Shown piece by piece: positions 1 to 10,000 of a stretch of 64,000 nt of DNA. This stretch comes from Nostoc sp. PCC 7524 (GTDB taxonomy: Bacteria > Cyanobacteriota > Cyanobacteriia > Cyanobacteriales > Nostocaceae): NCBI RefSeq assembly GCF_000316645.1, contig NC_019684.1, positions 2,385,501-2,449,500 of the forward strand, in the 5' to 3' direction. The notes beneath the pieces were generated by a model. That model did no database searches. It worked only from the letters and a program-made list of their open reading frames with translations, and was not told the origin of the DNA. The position numbers and the translations under genes are program-made. The first letter of the stretch is position 1. Every line of letters begins with the position of its first letter.

Positions 1-105
1 GGCCATTACTGGTACGAGTTGATTTATGACCCACTTAGGGCAGAAATCTATCAAGACATAGGCAAAAGTCAACAATCTCTGGTTGGAATAGGCAATAGGC
101 AATAG
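1..105 (+). CDS. C-terminal end of an unidentified protein (5' end outside window)
   Basis: Frame 1 is open from the first base to a TAG at 103-105 and would encode about 34 residues beginning GHYWYELIYDPLRAEIYQD. The last residues are encoded by the start of a heptad repeat array, so the stop codon lies inside the repeat. The composition (WYELIYDP) looks like real protein, but I do not recognise the family. It is followed about 100 bp later by the hydrogenase protease gene on the same strand. Confidence 0.4.
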   Translation, partial: GHYWYELIYDPLRAEIYQDIGKSQQSLVGIGNRQ

Positions 106-184
106 GCAATAGGCAATAGTTATTCTCCCCTGCTCCCCTGCTCCCCCTGCTTTCCCATTCCCCAGTCCCCAATCCCCAGTCCCC
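87..184. repeat. Two adjoining heptanucleotide (STRR) arrays
   Basis: Positions 87-119 are about four copies of AATAGGC. Positions 124-184 are CTCCCCTG-type units passing into CCCCAGT/CCCCAAT units. The second array ends about 20 bp before the ATG at 205, so it occupies most of the leader of that gene. Confidence 0.9.
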
Positions 185-204
185 TTAAATAGAGAACTTA
201 AAAA

Positions 205-678
205 ATGAACAAAACAATGGTGATTGGTTATGGTAATGATTTGCGAAGTGATGACGGTATCGGCCAACGCATAGCAAATGAGATTGCTTGCTGGCATTTA
301 TCGTCTGTACAGTCCCTTGCAGTCCACCAACTTACACCGGATTTAGCGGCTGCTTTAACAAATAGCGATTTGGTGATATTTGTAGATGCTTGTCTCCCTG
401 TAGATGGCTATGATGTGCAAATACAGCCACTTTTACCTGCTTGTGATATCGATAGCAGCGTACATACAGGTAATCCGCGATCGCTGTTAGCTTTAACTCA
501 AGCCCTTTATGATCACTGTCCTCCGGCTTGGTTAGTGACAATACCAGGAATTAACTTTGAAATAGGCGATCGCCTCTCCCGTATTGCGGAAATGGGCAAA
601 GCAGTGGCTTTGGTGAAAATTATTCAACTTCTGGACAAAGTAAACAATCATTGGGTTGATGTTAGGGTATCAGCTTAG
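205..678 (+). CDS. hoxW: NiFe-hydrogenase maturation protease, HoxW type
   Basis: A 157-aa endopeptidase of the HyaD/HybD/HoxW family, which removes the C-terminal extension of the hydrogenase large subunit after nickel insertion. The N-terminal signature GYGNDLRSDDG (residues 8-18) contains the acidic residue at the nickel-sensing position (D17). Further expected metal ligands are D61 in FVDACLP and H87 in SVHTGNP. The length matches the family. The N-terminus resembles the protease of the bidirectional Hox enzyme more than HupW, which I recall as carrying a GCGNLNRSDD-like start; that assignment is from memory. No hydrogenase subunit gene is visible in the window. The leader has no strong Shine-Dalgarno sequence because heptad repeats run almost to the start. 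Confidence 0.8.
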   Translation: MNKTMVIGYGNDLRSDDGIGQRIANEIACWHLSSVQSLAVHQLTPDLAAALTNSDLVIFVDACLPVDGYDVQIQPLLPACDIDSSVHTGNPRSLLALTQALYDHCPPAWLVTIPGINFEIGDRLSRIAEMGKAVALVKIIQLLDKVNNHWVDVRVSA

Positions 679-880
679 ATCTGCTTATCTGTAAAAATTT
701 GTATCTTTTGTTCTCTGTACTTATAAAAAAACCTTGAATTTTCACTATCAACAACTAAAGTTTCAGTTAGAGTTAAGCCACAAGTAACTATCGGTGTCCC
801 TCTCTCAATGGGTGTAGTGGTGTCAGTTAATTCTCTCCTCTACACCCTTAATTACGTATTACAAATTATTTGGAGGATTG

Positions 881-3715
881 ATGCAAAAATCTCTCAAGCA
901 AACTAGCGATCGCTCTACGGCTAGTATTGATCGCGCTTATGATATTTTGCAGGCGGAGAAGGTCAATCCTCTTGATGCCATCTTTGCACCCCAGAGTGTT
1001 GCTGTGATCGGTGCTAGTGAAAAAGTTGGTAGTGTGGGACGCACGATTTTATGGAATTTAATTAGTAATCCTTTTGGTGGTACTGTTTTCCCTGTCAATC
1101 CTAAACGTCATAGTGTCCTAGGAATCAAAGCCTATGCCACAATTGCTGATATCCCCGAAGCAGTTGATTTAGCAGTTATTGCCACCCCAGCACCCACAGT
1201 TCCCGGAGTCATTGCTGAGTGTGTGGATGCAGGCGTTAAAGGTGTAATTATTATTTCTGCTGGATTTAAAGAAGCTGGTGCAGAAGGTATAGCTTTAGAA
1301 CAGCAAATTTTAGCCCAGGCGCGACGCAGTAAAATCCGCATCATTGGACCCAATTGCCTGGGTGTGATGAGTCCCCGCACTGGTTTAAATGCAACTTTCG
1401 CCAGTGCAATGGCGCGTTCTGGTAATGTGGGTTTTCTCAGTCAAAGTGGGGCGCTGTGTACTGCCATCCTAGATTGGAGTGTACGGGAAAATGTCGGCTT
1501 TAGTGCCTTCGTTTCCATCGGCTCAATGCTAGATGTCGGTTGGGGCGACTTGATTTACTATCTCGGTGATGATCCGCACACCAAAAGTATTGTGATTTAC
1601 ATGGAGTCTATTGGTGATGCCCGGTCATTTATCTCGGCGGCGAGGGAGGTGGCACTCACTAAGCCGATTATTGTGATTAAGGCAGGACGCACAGAAGCAG
1701 CCGCCAAAGCCGCCGCCTCCCACACAGGGGCGTTAGCTGGTAGTGATGCTGTCTTAGATGCTGCTTTCCGCCGTTGTGGGGTATTGCGGGTGGATAGTAT
1801 TTCCGATTTGTTTGATATGGCGGAGGTACTAGCCAAACAACCCCGTCCCCAAGGGCCACGTTTGACAATCCTCACCAATGCTGGTGGGCCGGGGGTATTA
1901 GCTACAGATGCTTTAATTGAGACTGGCGGCGAACTTGCACCCATTTCTCCAGAAGTAATTAACTCCCTCAACCAAATCCTACCCACCCATTGGAGTCACG
2001 CCAACCCAATTGATATTCTCGGTGACGCTGACCCCCAACGCTATACCCAAGCTTTAGAAATTGCTGCCAAAGATCCCAATAGTGACGGTCTATTGGTGAT
2101 TCTCACACCCCAAGCAATGACCGATCCCACCCAAACGGCAGAACAGTTAAAACCCTACGCCCAAATTACTAATAAGCCCATCCTCGCCAGTTGGATGGGG
2201 GGTGCAGATGTGGCAACTGGGGAGATAATTCTCAATCGTCAACGCATCCCCACATATCCTTATCCAGATACGGCGGCGCGGGTGTTTAGTTATATGTGGC
2301 AGTCCAGCTACAACCTACGCGGTATCTACGAAACTCCTGTCTTACCAGCAATTGATGCTGGGAATGGTATCCCCTATCGCAATTTAGTAGAAAATATTAT
2401 CTTTGCCGCACGTCAGGCAGGCAGAACGATTTTAACAGAATATGAGTCAAAACAGATATTAGCAGCTTACGGCATCCCCATTGTGGCAACTTGTGTAGCC
2501 AAAACTGAGGATGAGGCGGTGCAATGTGCGGAAAATATTGGTTATCCCGTTGTTCTGAAACTCTATTCCCAAATCATCACCCATAAAACAGATGTTGGTG
2601 GTGTACAGTTAAACCTACCCGATGCTAATGCAGTCCGTCGCGCCTATCAGACTATAGAATCGAATGTCCGGGAATTAGAAACTACTCCCACCCCATCCCC
2701 CTTATTCCTCGGTGTGACTGTACAGCCAATGATCAAAATGGACGGCTATGAACTGATTATTGGTAGTAGCCTTGATCCCCAATTTGGGCCAGTGTTGTTG
2801 TTTGGTGCTGGGGGACAGTTAGTGGAAGTATTTCAGGATAGCGCGATCGCCCTTCCACCCCTCAACACAACTTTGGCACGGCGGATGATGGAACACACCA
2901 AAATTTACAAAGCCCTCAAAGGTGTGCGGGGACGGCAAAGTATTGATATGGCAGCCCTTGAGGATCTAATGGTGGCCTTTAGTCATCTGGTTGTTGAACA
3001 GCGTTGGATTAAAGAAATTGATATTAATCCCTTGTTAGCGACTCCAAATGGAGAAAGTAGGGAATCGGGAGTAGGGAGTAGGGAAACTTCACCACTTCCC
3101 TCACTAATTGCTTTAGATGCGCGGGTGGTTCTCCATGAACCAGATATGACAGAAACCCAACTGCCTAAGTTAGCAATTCGTCCCTACCCTACACAATATG
3201 TAGGCGAGTGGACAATGAAAGATGGTACAGCTGTAACTATTCGTCCCATTCGCCCCGAAGACGAACCTTTGTTGGTGAAATTTCACGAGACACTCTCAGA
3301 GGAAAGCGTTTATTTCCGCTACTTCCATCTGATGAAATTAAGCCATCGCATCACCCATGAACGTCTGACACGTATCTGCTTTATTGATTACGATCGCGAA
3401 ATGGCCTTAGTAGTAGAATACCAAGATCCCACAACTGGAACACGGCAAATATTAGCGGTGGGGCGATTAAGTAAATTGCATGGTACAAATACAGCTGAAT
3501 TTGCGATATTAGTAAGCGATCGCTCTCAATGTCAGGGTATAGGTACAGAATTAGTCAGAAGATTGCTACAAGTAGGACGTGATGAGCAAGTCACACACAT
3601 CACTGCTGATATCCTAGCTGATAATCAGGGGATGCAAAGAGTCTGTGAAAAACTCGGTTTTCGTGTGGAACGCACCAGCGATACAACTGTGATGAAAGCC
3701 GAAATTACGCTCTAG
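881..3715 (+). CDS. ADP-forming acyl-CoA (acetate-CoA) synthetase fused to a GNAT acetyltransferase
   Basis: About 944 aa. The N-terminal half (roughly residues 30-480) is the CoA-binding/CoA-ligase alpha region, with [13 protein letters not shown] and the [11 protein letters not shown] segment around residue 283 that carries the phosphorylated His. Residues about 515-720 are the ATP-grasp beta region ([15 protein letters not shown]). Residues about 775-944 are a GNAT domain ([18 protein letters not shown] acetyl-CoA loop). Such fusions either make acyl-CoA with nucleoside diphosphate release or act as Pat-type protein acetyltransferases. The synthetase region looks intact, so activity cannot be excluded. 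ATG 881 is preferred over TTG 878 because GGAGG at 872-876 is correctly spaced. Residues about 724-738 in the linker before GNAT are translated heptad repeat. Confidence 0.88.
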   Translation: MQKSLKQTSDRSTASIDRAYDILQAEKVNPLDAIFAPQSVAVIGASEKVGSVGRTILWNLISNPFGGTVFPVNPKRHSVLGIKAYATIADIPEAVDLAVIATPAPTVPGVIAECVDAGVKGVIIISAGFKEAGAEGIALEQQILAQARRSKIRIIGPNCLGVMSPRTGLNATFASAMARSGNVGFLSQSGALCTAILDWSVRENVGFSAFVSIGSMLDVGWGDLIYYLGDDPHTKSIVIYMESIGDARSFISAAREVALTKPIIVIKAGRTEAAAKAAASHTGALAGSDAVLDAAFRRCGVLRVDSISDLFDMAEVLAKQPRPQGPRLTILTNAGGPGVLATDALIETGGELAPISPEVINSLNQILPTHWSHANPIDILGDADPQRYTQALEIAAKDPNSDGLLVILTPQAMTDPTQTAEQLKPYAQITNKPILASWMGGADVATGEIILNRQRIPTYPYPDTAARVFSYMWQSSYNLRGIYETPVLPAIDAGNGIPYRNLVENIIFAARQAGRTILTEYESKQILAAYGIPIVATCVAKTEDEAVQCAENIGYPVVLKLYSQIITHKTDVGGVQLNLPDANAVRRAYQTIESNVRELETTPTPSPLFLGVTVQPMIKMDGYELIIGSSLDPQFGPVLLFGAGGQLVEVFQDSAIALPPLNTTLARRMMEHTKIYKALKGVRGRQSIDMAALEDLMVAFSHLVVEQRWIKEIDINPLLATPNGESRESGVGSRETSPLPSLIALDARVVLHEPDMTETQLPKLAIRPYPTQYVGEWTMKDGTAVTIRPIRPEDEPLLVKFHETLSEESVYFRYFHLMKLSHRITHERLTRICFIDYDREMALVVEYQDPTTGTRQILAVGRLSKLHGTNTAEFAILVSDRSQCQGIGTELVRRLLQVGRDEQVTHITADILADNQGMQRVCEKLGFRVERTSDTTVMKAEITL

Positions 3716-3796
3716 CTTAATTAAGTTCCTCACAAAAAATCAGGATGAAACTGTTGCCTATTGCCTACCTCAACGATAAGACTTTTTCAGCCAGCC

Positions 3797-4864
3797 CTAA
3801 ATACCTTTAAATCCCATACCCATTTCTACCTCTTTTTCTGCTTTCACAGAAGTGATTTTAGCAACCGCCGCTTCTTTGTGAGATATCTGATATCTTTTGC
3901 CTACTTGGCTGAGAAATATGCCTACCATCATCAAGCTACCACCGACATATTGAGCCATAGTTGGAACTTCACCCAGGATCAAATAAGCTGCAATGATACC
4001 TGCAATTGGGGTAAAAGAGCCAACTAAGGAAGCCGCAGATGCAGTAGAAGTTTTCAAGCCTTTAGTCCAGAATGATTGACCTACTACCACAATTAATCCA
4101 CCATAGAGAAACATCCACTGCCACAGGAATGGTGAGAGTACATCAGCAAAATGGTCGCTGCCATAGAATAGTAAAGCAGTCAAGAAAAAGATTACTGTTC
4201 CTAATGCAGTACGAAAAATACTAGAAATTCCTAACGGGACTTGGGAGAGGTACTTCTTGCCAATAATTGTGGAAATAGCTACCGCTACAGAGCCTAGTGC
4301 TACCAACACTTCCCCTAAACCCAATTGCAAACCTGTCATATTCATCATGCCTACCCCTGGAGGCTGAAGCAGAATAGTCAGGGTAACGCCGACAAAAGCA
4401 GCAACAGCACCCATAAATTCCCAAACGCTGACGTGTTCTTTTAGCAACCAGACTGATAAAGTGAGAGTTAGAGGCGGTTCTACTCGTCCTACCAAAATCA
4501 CATTATTTACCCCTGTGAGTGCCAATGCCTGGAAAATTAAGCCGGGAGCGATCGCACCTGATAAGATAGCTACTGCTGTCAGACTAATCCACTCTTGTCT
4601 TGATATTTGCTGTAAAGTAGCTTTGTGAAACTGTCTGCCATAGATGAGAATCATCACCATCAAGGCGCACAGATTCCCCACGAATAAAACGTTACACAAT
4701 GAAATCGGATTGCGTCCACCGACAAAGTGATGTGCGCCAATTTCTGTCAGCTTGCGGGTAACTGCACTAGATGCTCCAAAAATGAGGACTGCTAACCAAA
4801 GATACGTTTGCCCGGAAATTCTGTGGATTAGGCGATGTCGTCTTTTGGGTTTAATCACAATCAC
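3797..4864 (-). CDS. DMT-superfamily (EamA) transporter
   Basis: A 355-aa inner-membrane protein with about ten hydrophobic segments arranged as two EamA repeats. The first includes TYLWLAVLIFGASSAV near residue 25 and the second includes LGEVLVALGSVAVAISTIIG near residue 185. The motif VEPPLTLTLSVWLLKEHVS fits the end of an EamA unit. Substrate is not predictable; family members export amino acids, nucleotide sugars or other metabolites. The start is a GTG at 4864 with no ATG near the natural N-terminus. The C-terminal tail of about 25 residues is charged and probably cytoplasmic. It is convergent with the acyl-CoA synthetase gene. Confidence 0.85.
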   Translation of the reverse strand: MIVIKPKRRHRLIHRISGQTYLWLAVLIFGASSAVTRKLTEIGAHHFVGGRNPISLCNVLFVGNLCALMVMILIYGRQFHKATLQQISRQEWISLTAVAILSGAIAPGLIFQALALTGVNNVILVGRVEPPLTLTLSVWLLKEHVSVWEFMGAVAAFVGVTLTILLQPPGVGMMNMTGLQLGLGEVLVALGSVAVAISTIIGKKYLSQVPLGISSIFRTALGTVIFFLTALLFYGSDHFADVLSPFLWQWMFLYGGLIVVVGQSFWTKGLKTSTASAASLVGSFTPIAGIIAAYLILGEVPTMAQYVGGSLMMVGIFLSQVGKRYQISHKEAAVAKITSVKAEKEVEMGMGFKGI

Positions 4865-5161
4865 ATCATGATAATTACAGCATCGTTCATTATATTAAGT
4901 GGCTATTATCCAATTGAAAATGAGGTTATGCTGAGAGGAAACTTAAATTAGGCTGTGACTTTTACAAATTCTAGGTTTCTAGGATAAGAATCTGTTGCTT
5001 GATTGTGGAGTATTGGTTTTATTTCCTGAGATGATGCTGAGAATTGACTAAATATATTGAACAGATAAATTCACCAAAATCATTAAATAGTTTCAATGGG
5101 TTCTCAGTTACAAGTCAGATAGTTTAGGTGTTCGGGATAACTTAAACATCTAGGAGCTAAT

Positions 5162-5521
5162 ATGAAACTGACCCCTTTAATTACAACTGTTGCTCTGACT
5201 GGTTTTTTAACTGTTTGGGAAGCACCATTAAAAGTCATCAATCCTGCATTAGTTCAAGCCTCGGCTCAGGAATTGTCTGTAAACCAGAAAATAGAATTAA
5301 TCACTAAAAGCAAGGGTCAGTTTGGTAGTGGAGATCAGCTGCGTCGGTTCTTTTTTGGTGATTTGGAGCCGATTGGTATCCAAGCAGGTGGCGCAGGTCA
5401 CGTAGTTAACCTTTATAACAAAGCCAACAATGTGACTTTTTCTTATTGTTCAACTTATGATGTGATTGTTGCTGTGAAGAAAGGTAAGGTAGCTAAGTTT
5501 GACCCTAGTGAAGTGAAGTAG
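5162..5521 (+). CDS. Small exported protein of unknown function
   Basis: A 119-aa protein starting after a good ribosome-binding site (AGGAGC, about five bases before the ATG). The N-terminal ~35 residues look like a Sec signal peptide (hydrophobic LITTVALTGFLTVW, likely cleavage near VQASAQE). The mature part is about 85 residues with a FGSGDQLRRFFFGDLEP segment and a YNKANNVTFSYCSTYDVIV segment. It contains one Cys, so it probably has no disulfide. I do not recognise the family. It stands alone between a divergent transporter and an NDH-2 gene. Confidence 0.7.
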   Translation: MKLTPLITTVALTGFLTVWEAPLKVINPALVQASAQELSVNQKIELITKSKGQFGSGDQLRRFFFGDLEPIGIQAGGAGHVVNLYNKANNVTFSYCSTYDVIVAVKKGKVAKFDPSEVK

Positions 5522-5774
5522 CCGAGATGTTGATTATTTTTTAAGCACTTGAAGTAAAGCAATTCTGTATAGAGTTCTTACAGTATGGGGACAAGAAAAA
5601 ATGAGCAGATTTTCTTTGCCCCTTTAACTAATCTCTAAGATTATAGGAATCATATTCGATTTTTGTTGGCGTAGCCTGCGCTGGCGCATAAAAACTCAGT
5701 ATACCCCTACCCCCCTTCTTTCCTATTGCCTATTACCTAATCAAAGCAGTTCACTTAAACAACTCTCAACACCT

Positions 5775-7190
5775 ATGCAGCAAGCATCTCATCCTATAGT
5801 CATCCTGGGTGGTGGCTTTGCTGGGCTGTTTACAGCTTTGCACTTAAGTCAGCAAAATTACTCCCACCCGATTATTTTAATTGAACAGCGCGATCGCTTT
5901 AGTTTCAAACCGTTGTTATATGAACTACTGAGTGGCGAACTGCACAGCGAACAAGTTTATCCTCGCTATCAAGAGTTGTTAGCTGGTAGCAATGTCAGCT
6001 TTGTGCAGGATACGGTGCAATCAATTGAGCTACATCAACGCAGAGTTAATACAGCCTCTAGTCAGGTTTTTGAATACCGTAACTTAGTATTAGCACTGGG
6101 TAGCAAAACCACCTACTTTAACACTCCAGGGGCGGCAGAATATGCAATGCCTTTTACATCTGGGGAAGAGGCGATCGCACTCCGAAAACATTTGCGTCAT
6201 CAACTACATCAAGCCATCCAAACACCAGATCCAAAACGTCGTCGCCTACTATTGACTTTTGCCATCATTGGTGCAGGCCCAGCTGGTATTGAATTGGCGT
6301 GTACATTAGCAGATTTACTTCCTATTTGGTATGACGAGTTGGGGGGTGATGGTAGCGAAATTCGCGTTGTTCTAATCAACCGTAGTCGGGAAATCCTCAA
6401 GGGTGATGTGAATAGTCATTTGCGTTGCACTGTCCAGCGTGCCATGAAAAATCGTGTAATTCCTGTGGATTTTTTATTTGATGCGACTGTCACCAAAATA
6501 ACCTCTGACGGTGTAGAGTATCGGCAACATAACCAAACACAGATGTTACAGGCGGGAACGATCGCTTGGACGGCTGGGACTGCACCTCATCCTTTGTTGA
6601 TGGAGTTACCAGTTCCCAACAACCGAGGGCGGTTATTGGTGACACCGACATTGCAACTATCTGATTTTCCTGAAGTCTTGGCGGCGGGAGACTGTGCCAC
6701 GTCTAGCGATTATCCCCAACCACCTACAGCCCAAGTAGCCTATCAACAAGGAATTGCGATCGCGCAAAATCTCAAACGAATGCAGGAACGCAAACCAACC
6801 ATTCCTATACAAATCCAAATGCGTGGCACGTTGATGAAATTAGGACTAAACGAAGGTGTTGCTAACTTATTCAACAAAGTGCAAATCAAAGGACAACCTG
6901 GCCATCTGATTCGAGCCGGAACATATTTACAACTATTGCCCAATTCTGTCCACAACCGCAAAGTCACAACTGAATGGTTAACGGACGAATTATTTCAACG
7001 TCATCGTTCTGTTACCCCCATGCAGCTAGGACAAACACCCTGGTTATCTGGAGTAGCAACTGCCACAGCTGCACTAATTTTAGCCACTCCTCTTATTTGG
7101 CGGGCAGCCCAACCGATGCAATTTCAACAAAACCTCAGTTGGACAGGCATTCCCACATTACTAGATTACCTGACACCCCCATCTCGATAA
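5775..7190 (+). CDS. Type II NADH dehydrogenase (NDH-2), FAD-dependent
   Basis: A 471-aa two-dinucleotide-fold flavoprotein. The FAD-binding Rossmann motif is GGGFAG (residues 12-17). A second GAGPAGIELA motif near residue 165 binds NAD(P)H. The VLAAGDCA segment near residue 303 is the second FAD contact. The C-terminal ~60 residues include a hydrophobic anchor (GVATATAALILATPLIW), consistent with a membrane-attached enzyme that passes electrons from NADH to quinone without pumping protons. The next gene, a DoxX-like membrane protein, starts 25 bp downstream on the same strand, so the two are probably cotranscribed. The 5' region at 5660-5690 holds a common cyanobacterial GCGTAGCC-type palindrome. 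Confidence 0.88.
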   Translation: MQQASHPIVILGGGFAGLFTALHLSQQNYSHPIILIEQRDRFSFKPLLYELLSGELHSEQVYPRYQELLAGSNVSFVQDTVQSIELHQRRVNTASSQVFEYRNLVLALGSKTTYFNTPGAAEYAMPFTSGEEAIALRKHLRHQLHQAIQTPDPKRRRLLLTFAIIGAGPAGIELACTLADLLPIWYDELGGDGSEIRVVLINRSREILKGDVNSHLRCTVQRAMKNRVIPVDFLFDATVTKITSDGVEYRQHNQTQMLQAGTIAWTAGTAPHPLLMELPVPNNRGRLLVTPTLQLSDFPEVLAAGDCATSSDYPQPPTAQVAYQQGIAIAQNLKRMQERKPTIPIQIQMRGTLMKLGLNEGVANLFNKVQIKGQPGHLIRAGTYLQLLPNSVHNRKVTTEWLTDELFQRHRSVTPMQLGQTPWLSGVATATAALILATPLIWRAAQPMQFQQNLSWTGIPTLLDYLTPPSR

Positions 7191-7215
7191 ATCAATTCAA
7201 AATACAAAATTCAAA

Positions 7216-7728
7216 ATGAAATACCTACTCAACCTCCGCACAGCCGTTATAGTTAACCGCATTACAATGGGCTTGTTCTTCTTTGTCTCCGGTATTGCCA
7301 ACTATTTAAATTTCAGTGTTCCTAACGGTTTCTACCAAACCGTAATCACTCAAAAATTGCAAATGATAGGGCCGGGAATTCCCCCCGGATGGGAAGGTGT
7401 GGGGCCGCTACCTTGGCTGATTGCTGTTCCCTATGCTTGGTTGTTACCTTTAGCAGAAATCGTCCTAGGTGCATTGTTTGCCCTCAACTATTGGGTGCGG
7501 TGGACAGGTTTATTACTAATACTTATGACATTTAGCATCATTCTGGCATTTGGGATTGTCCCTGCTGGTAGCCTATTTCCCAATGGCGCAGAAAGCTTTA
7601 ACAAAAACATCCTGTTCATGACTTTAATTTGGATCTGCATTGCCTACGATGCTTACGAACAGAAAATGAGTCGTCGTCGTAGTCAAGCAATGGCTGATGC
7701 TGTTAATACTGCTGACGATGATATGTAA
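7216..7728 (+). CDS. DoxX/MauE-like four-helix membrane protein
   Basis: A 170-aa protein with four predicted transmembrane segments: MGLFFFVSGIANYL near residue 18, LPWLIAVPYAWLLPLAEIVLG near 72, WTGLLLILMTFSIIL near 97 and ILFMTLIWICIAYDA near 135. This is the DoxX-like topology, whose members are associated with quinone or thiol redox functions. The C-terminus is hydrophilic and acidic. It follows NDH-2 by 25 bp, suggesting an operon and a possible role near the quinone pool, which is inference. The short leader is made of an ATTCAAAAT-type repeat. Confidence 0.72.
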   Translation: MKYLLNLRTAVIVNRITMGLFFFVSGIANYLNFSVPNGFYQTVITQKLQMIGPGIPPGWEGVGPLPWLIAVPYAWLLPLAEIVLGALFALNYWVRWTGLLLILMTFSIILAFGIVPAGSLFPNGAESFNKNILFMTLIWICIAYDAYEQKMSRRRSQAMADAVNTADDDM

Positions 7729-7844
7729 TACCTCATCTACAGGTGCTGCCATCAGAAGAATATATTTTTTAACGCAGAGGTAGACGCAAAGTTAAGCGCA
7801 AAGTGACGCAGAGTTTGATTGTGTAATTGGGCTGAGATATGAAT

Positions 7845-8519
7845 TTATTCACGCAGTGCGTAACCTACACCACGCACTGTATGAACTAAGCGTTTCTCGT
7901 TATTTTCTTCCAATTTGAGCCGTAAATAACGAACATAAACTTCAATAATATTAGAATCGCCCATGAAATCATAACCCCAAACTTTCTCTAAAATTTGCTC
8001 TCTCGTAAAAACTTGCCGGGGATGTGAAAGCAGATATTCTAATAAGTCAAACTCTTTTGCGGTTAACTCAATTGCACGTTTACCGCGAAACACTTCACGG
8101 GTACGACGATTTAAACTCAAGTCTTCAAACTGCAATAAATCATCATCTGTGTCTTGAGTACGGCGCAGATGGGCGCGGATTCTGGCTAGTAGTTCTTCAA
8201 TACTGAAGGGCTTAACTACATAATCATCGGCTCCTGCATCTAATCCTGCCACGCGATCGCTCACTTCATCTTTGGCTGTCAACAATATCACTGGCATTTT
8301 GTTTCCTGTAGCTCGCAAGCGGCGACAAAGTTCCAAACCTGTTAATCCTGGCAACATCCAATCTAGAATGGCTAAATCTAGCGATGACTCCCGCGCTAGG
8401 GTTAAACCAGTTATACCATCATGGGCTACGCTGACTTGATAACCTTCGCTACTCAGTTCTAATTCCACAAATCGCGCTAATTTAACTTCATCTTCAACCA
8501 GAAGGATATGTGCTGTCAT
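7845..8519 (-). CDS. OmpR/PhoB-family response regulator
   Basis: A 224-aa two-domain regulator. The receiver domain has the acidic pair E9/D10, phospho-acceptor D53 (ILDWMLPG), T81 and K103 (VVKPFS). The C-terminal winged helix (residues about 128-224) includes LTAKEFDLLEYLLSHP and VHTVRGVGYALRE. It begins 2 nt after the stop codon of the histidine kinase gene, so the two form a tight operon transcribed kinase first. The inducing signal is not evident. Confidence 0.92.
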   Translation of the reverse strand: MTAHILLVEDEVKLARFVELELSSEGYQVSVAHDGITGLTLARESSLDLAILDWMLPGLTGLELCRRLRATGNKMPVILLTAKDEVSDRVAGLDAGADDYVVKPFSIEELLARIRAHLRRTQDTDDDLLQFEDLSLNRRTREVFRGKRAIELTAKEFDLLEYLLSHPRQVFTREQILEKVWGYDFMGDSNIIEVYVRYLRLKLEENNEKRLVHTVRGVGYALRE

Positions 8520-8521
8520 AT

Positions 8522-9649
8522 TTATGATCCTAATGCTGGTAATTTGAGAATAAAAGTGCTGCCATTACCTGGTTCTGAGCGAACTCCTACCTGCCCCCCC
8601 ATTCGTTCTATAAGGCGTTTGACGATGGATAAACCCAAGCCTGTCCCCCCAGTTGCACGACTACGAGATGTATCGACTCGGTAAAAGGGTTCAAAAATGC
8701 GCGACTGTTCCGCCAATGGAATACCACAGCCATGATCACTGACTTGAATTACAGCCCAACCATCAGTCTGAGTGAGCTGCAAAGTAATTGGCTCATCTGT
8801 ATCTGAGTGTTTAACTGCATTGTCAATTAAATGATTTAACGCCTGCATTAGCTGGGTGCGATCTGCTTTTACTTGAATGGGAAACGGGGCGATTTCTAGC
8901 AGGATTGCCCTTCCCTCAAATTTTTCGCTCATCTGTGCCATGTCTGCAACCAAATTGTTCAGGATCATTTGTTCAGCTTGCAAGGGCATCGTACTGCTAC
9001 CGGCTCGCGCTAAATCAAGTAAATCTTGTAGTATCTGAGTCATGCGTTCTGCATCAGCAACAGCCATTTCTAAGGCTTCTTTTTGCGAATCTGGCAAGTT
9101 ATGACGGCGTTGCCAGGTTCTTTGCAGATAGGCATAAACCAGCGAGAGAGGTGAGCGTAACTCGTGCGCTAAGTCGTTGGTAAACTGTCGCTGTTGTTCT
9201 CTAACTTCGGCAAGCCTGATTAATAAATCATTCCAAGTTTTGGCGATCGCTTTGACTTCGCTGAGGGTTCCAGTTAACTTTGGCTGATAGGGACTTAATT
9301 CTTGAGCGTAGGTTGCAGCCCATTGATTCATCTGTCGTAATGGCAACAGCGATCGCCTGATGAACACAGTGGCGATCGCAGCAGTTGTAGCCACTAACAA
9401 TACAGTCATCTTTCTAAAATTTTGCAATAGTACTAACAGTTTGGGGTCGTCATAAGAGATTCCAAACTGTTGATAAGTAATCATAAAAAACTTTTTTATT
9501 TCCCAATCTAGCCAAATCGTCAAGCTACTGCAACCCAGAGTAAAAATAATAATGATTCCTATAGTCAGACGAAATTGAAGTGAAGAGGGGTTAATTCTTA
9601 CTTGAGCTACTTTGCCTAATTTTTGCTTCAACGGGGTTACAAAATTCAT
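8522..9649 (-). CDS. Membrane sensor histidine kinase (partner of the downstream OmpR regulator)
   Basis: A 375-aa kinase. The N-terminus has TM1 (about 27-48, LTIGIIIIFTLGCSSLTIWL), a periplasmic loop of only about 35 residues, and TM2 (about 81-98). A HAMP-like linker follows (about 100-155). HisKA carries H162 in DLAHELRSPLS, and the ATPase domain has DHGCGIP and TGGTGLGLSIVKRL. The tiny sensor loop suggests sensing within the membrane or through a partner. This is the first gene of a kinase-regulator operon. Confidence 0.92.
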   Translation of the reverse strand: MNFVTPLKQKLGKVAQVRINPSSLQFRLTIGIIIIFTLGCSSLTIWLDWEIKKFFMITYQQFGISYDDPKLLVLLQNFRKMTVLLVATTAAIATVFIRRSLLPLRQMNQWAATYAQELSPYQPKLTGTLSEVKAIAKTWNDLLIRLAEVREQQRQFTNDLAHELRSPLSLVYAYLQRTWQRRHNLPDSQKEALEMAVADAERMTQILQDLLDLARAGSSTMPLQAEQMILNNLVADMAQMSEKFEGRAILLEIAPFPIQVKADRTQLMQALNHLIDNAVKHSDTDEPITLQLTQTDGWAVIQVSDHGCGIPLAEQSRIFEPFYRVDTSRSRATGGTGLGLSIVKRLIERMGGQVGVRSEPGNGSTFILKLPALGS

Positions 9650-10000
9650 TGGCGTGACTCATCTCTACATATTTAATTAATTTCATCCCTAAAATTAACA
9701 ACTACCAAATAATTTAGATAATTTTACCTAATTATATTTAATGTAATATATATCGTTACCATAAAAATGAGTTTTTCCTGAGTATAGTTAGAGGTTTTGC
9801 TGAATATACTGTAACCATTGCCAAATAGGGATTTCTGCCCCTATTTAGAGAAATATTATTTTCTGAGATGATTAGCATAAAAATTTCAGCAGAGTTTAAT
9901 TTATCAATCAACCTTATTTCATATTCATGAATCAATCTATTAATTACAGGCTCTTGAATTAATTTGAGCCATTGATTCACCCCAACAAGAGGAATTAATC
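9650..10000. other. AT-rich intergenic region, no gene supported
   Basis: About 350 bp between divergent genes. A 74-codon open frame exists on the minus strand (9756-9980), but it lacks a ribosome-binding site and family resemblance. The DUF2808 gene's ribosome-binding site (GAGGA) is at the right end. Confidence 0.5.

Noticed and set aside
3761..4027. 88-codon plus-strand frame
   Set aside because: It lies antisense to the DMT transporter and has no independent support.
9756..9980. 74-codon minus-strand frame
   Set aside because: No ribosome-binding site, no recognisable family; it occupies the leader of the DUF2808 gene.
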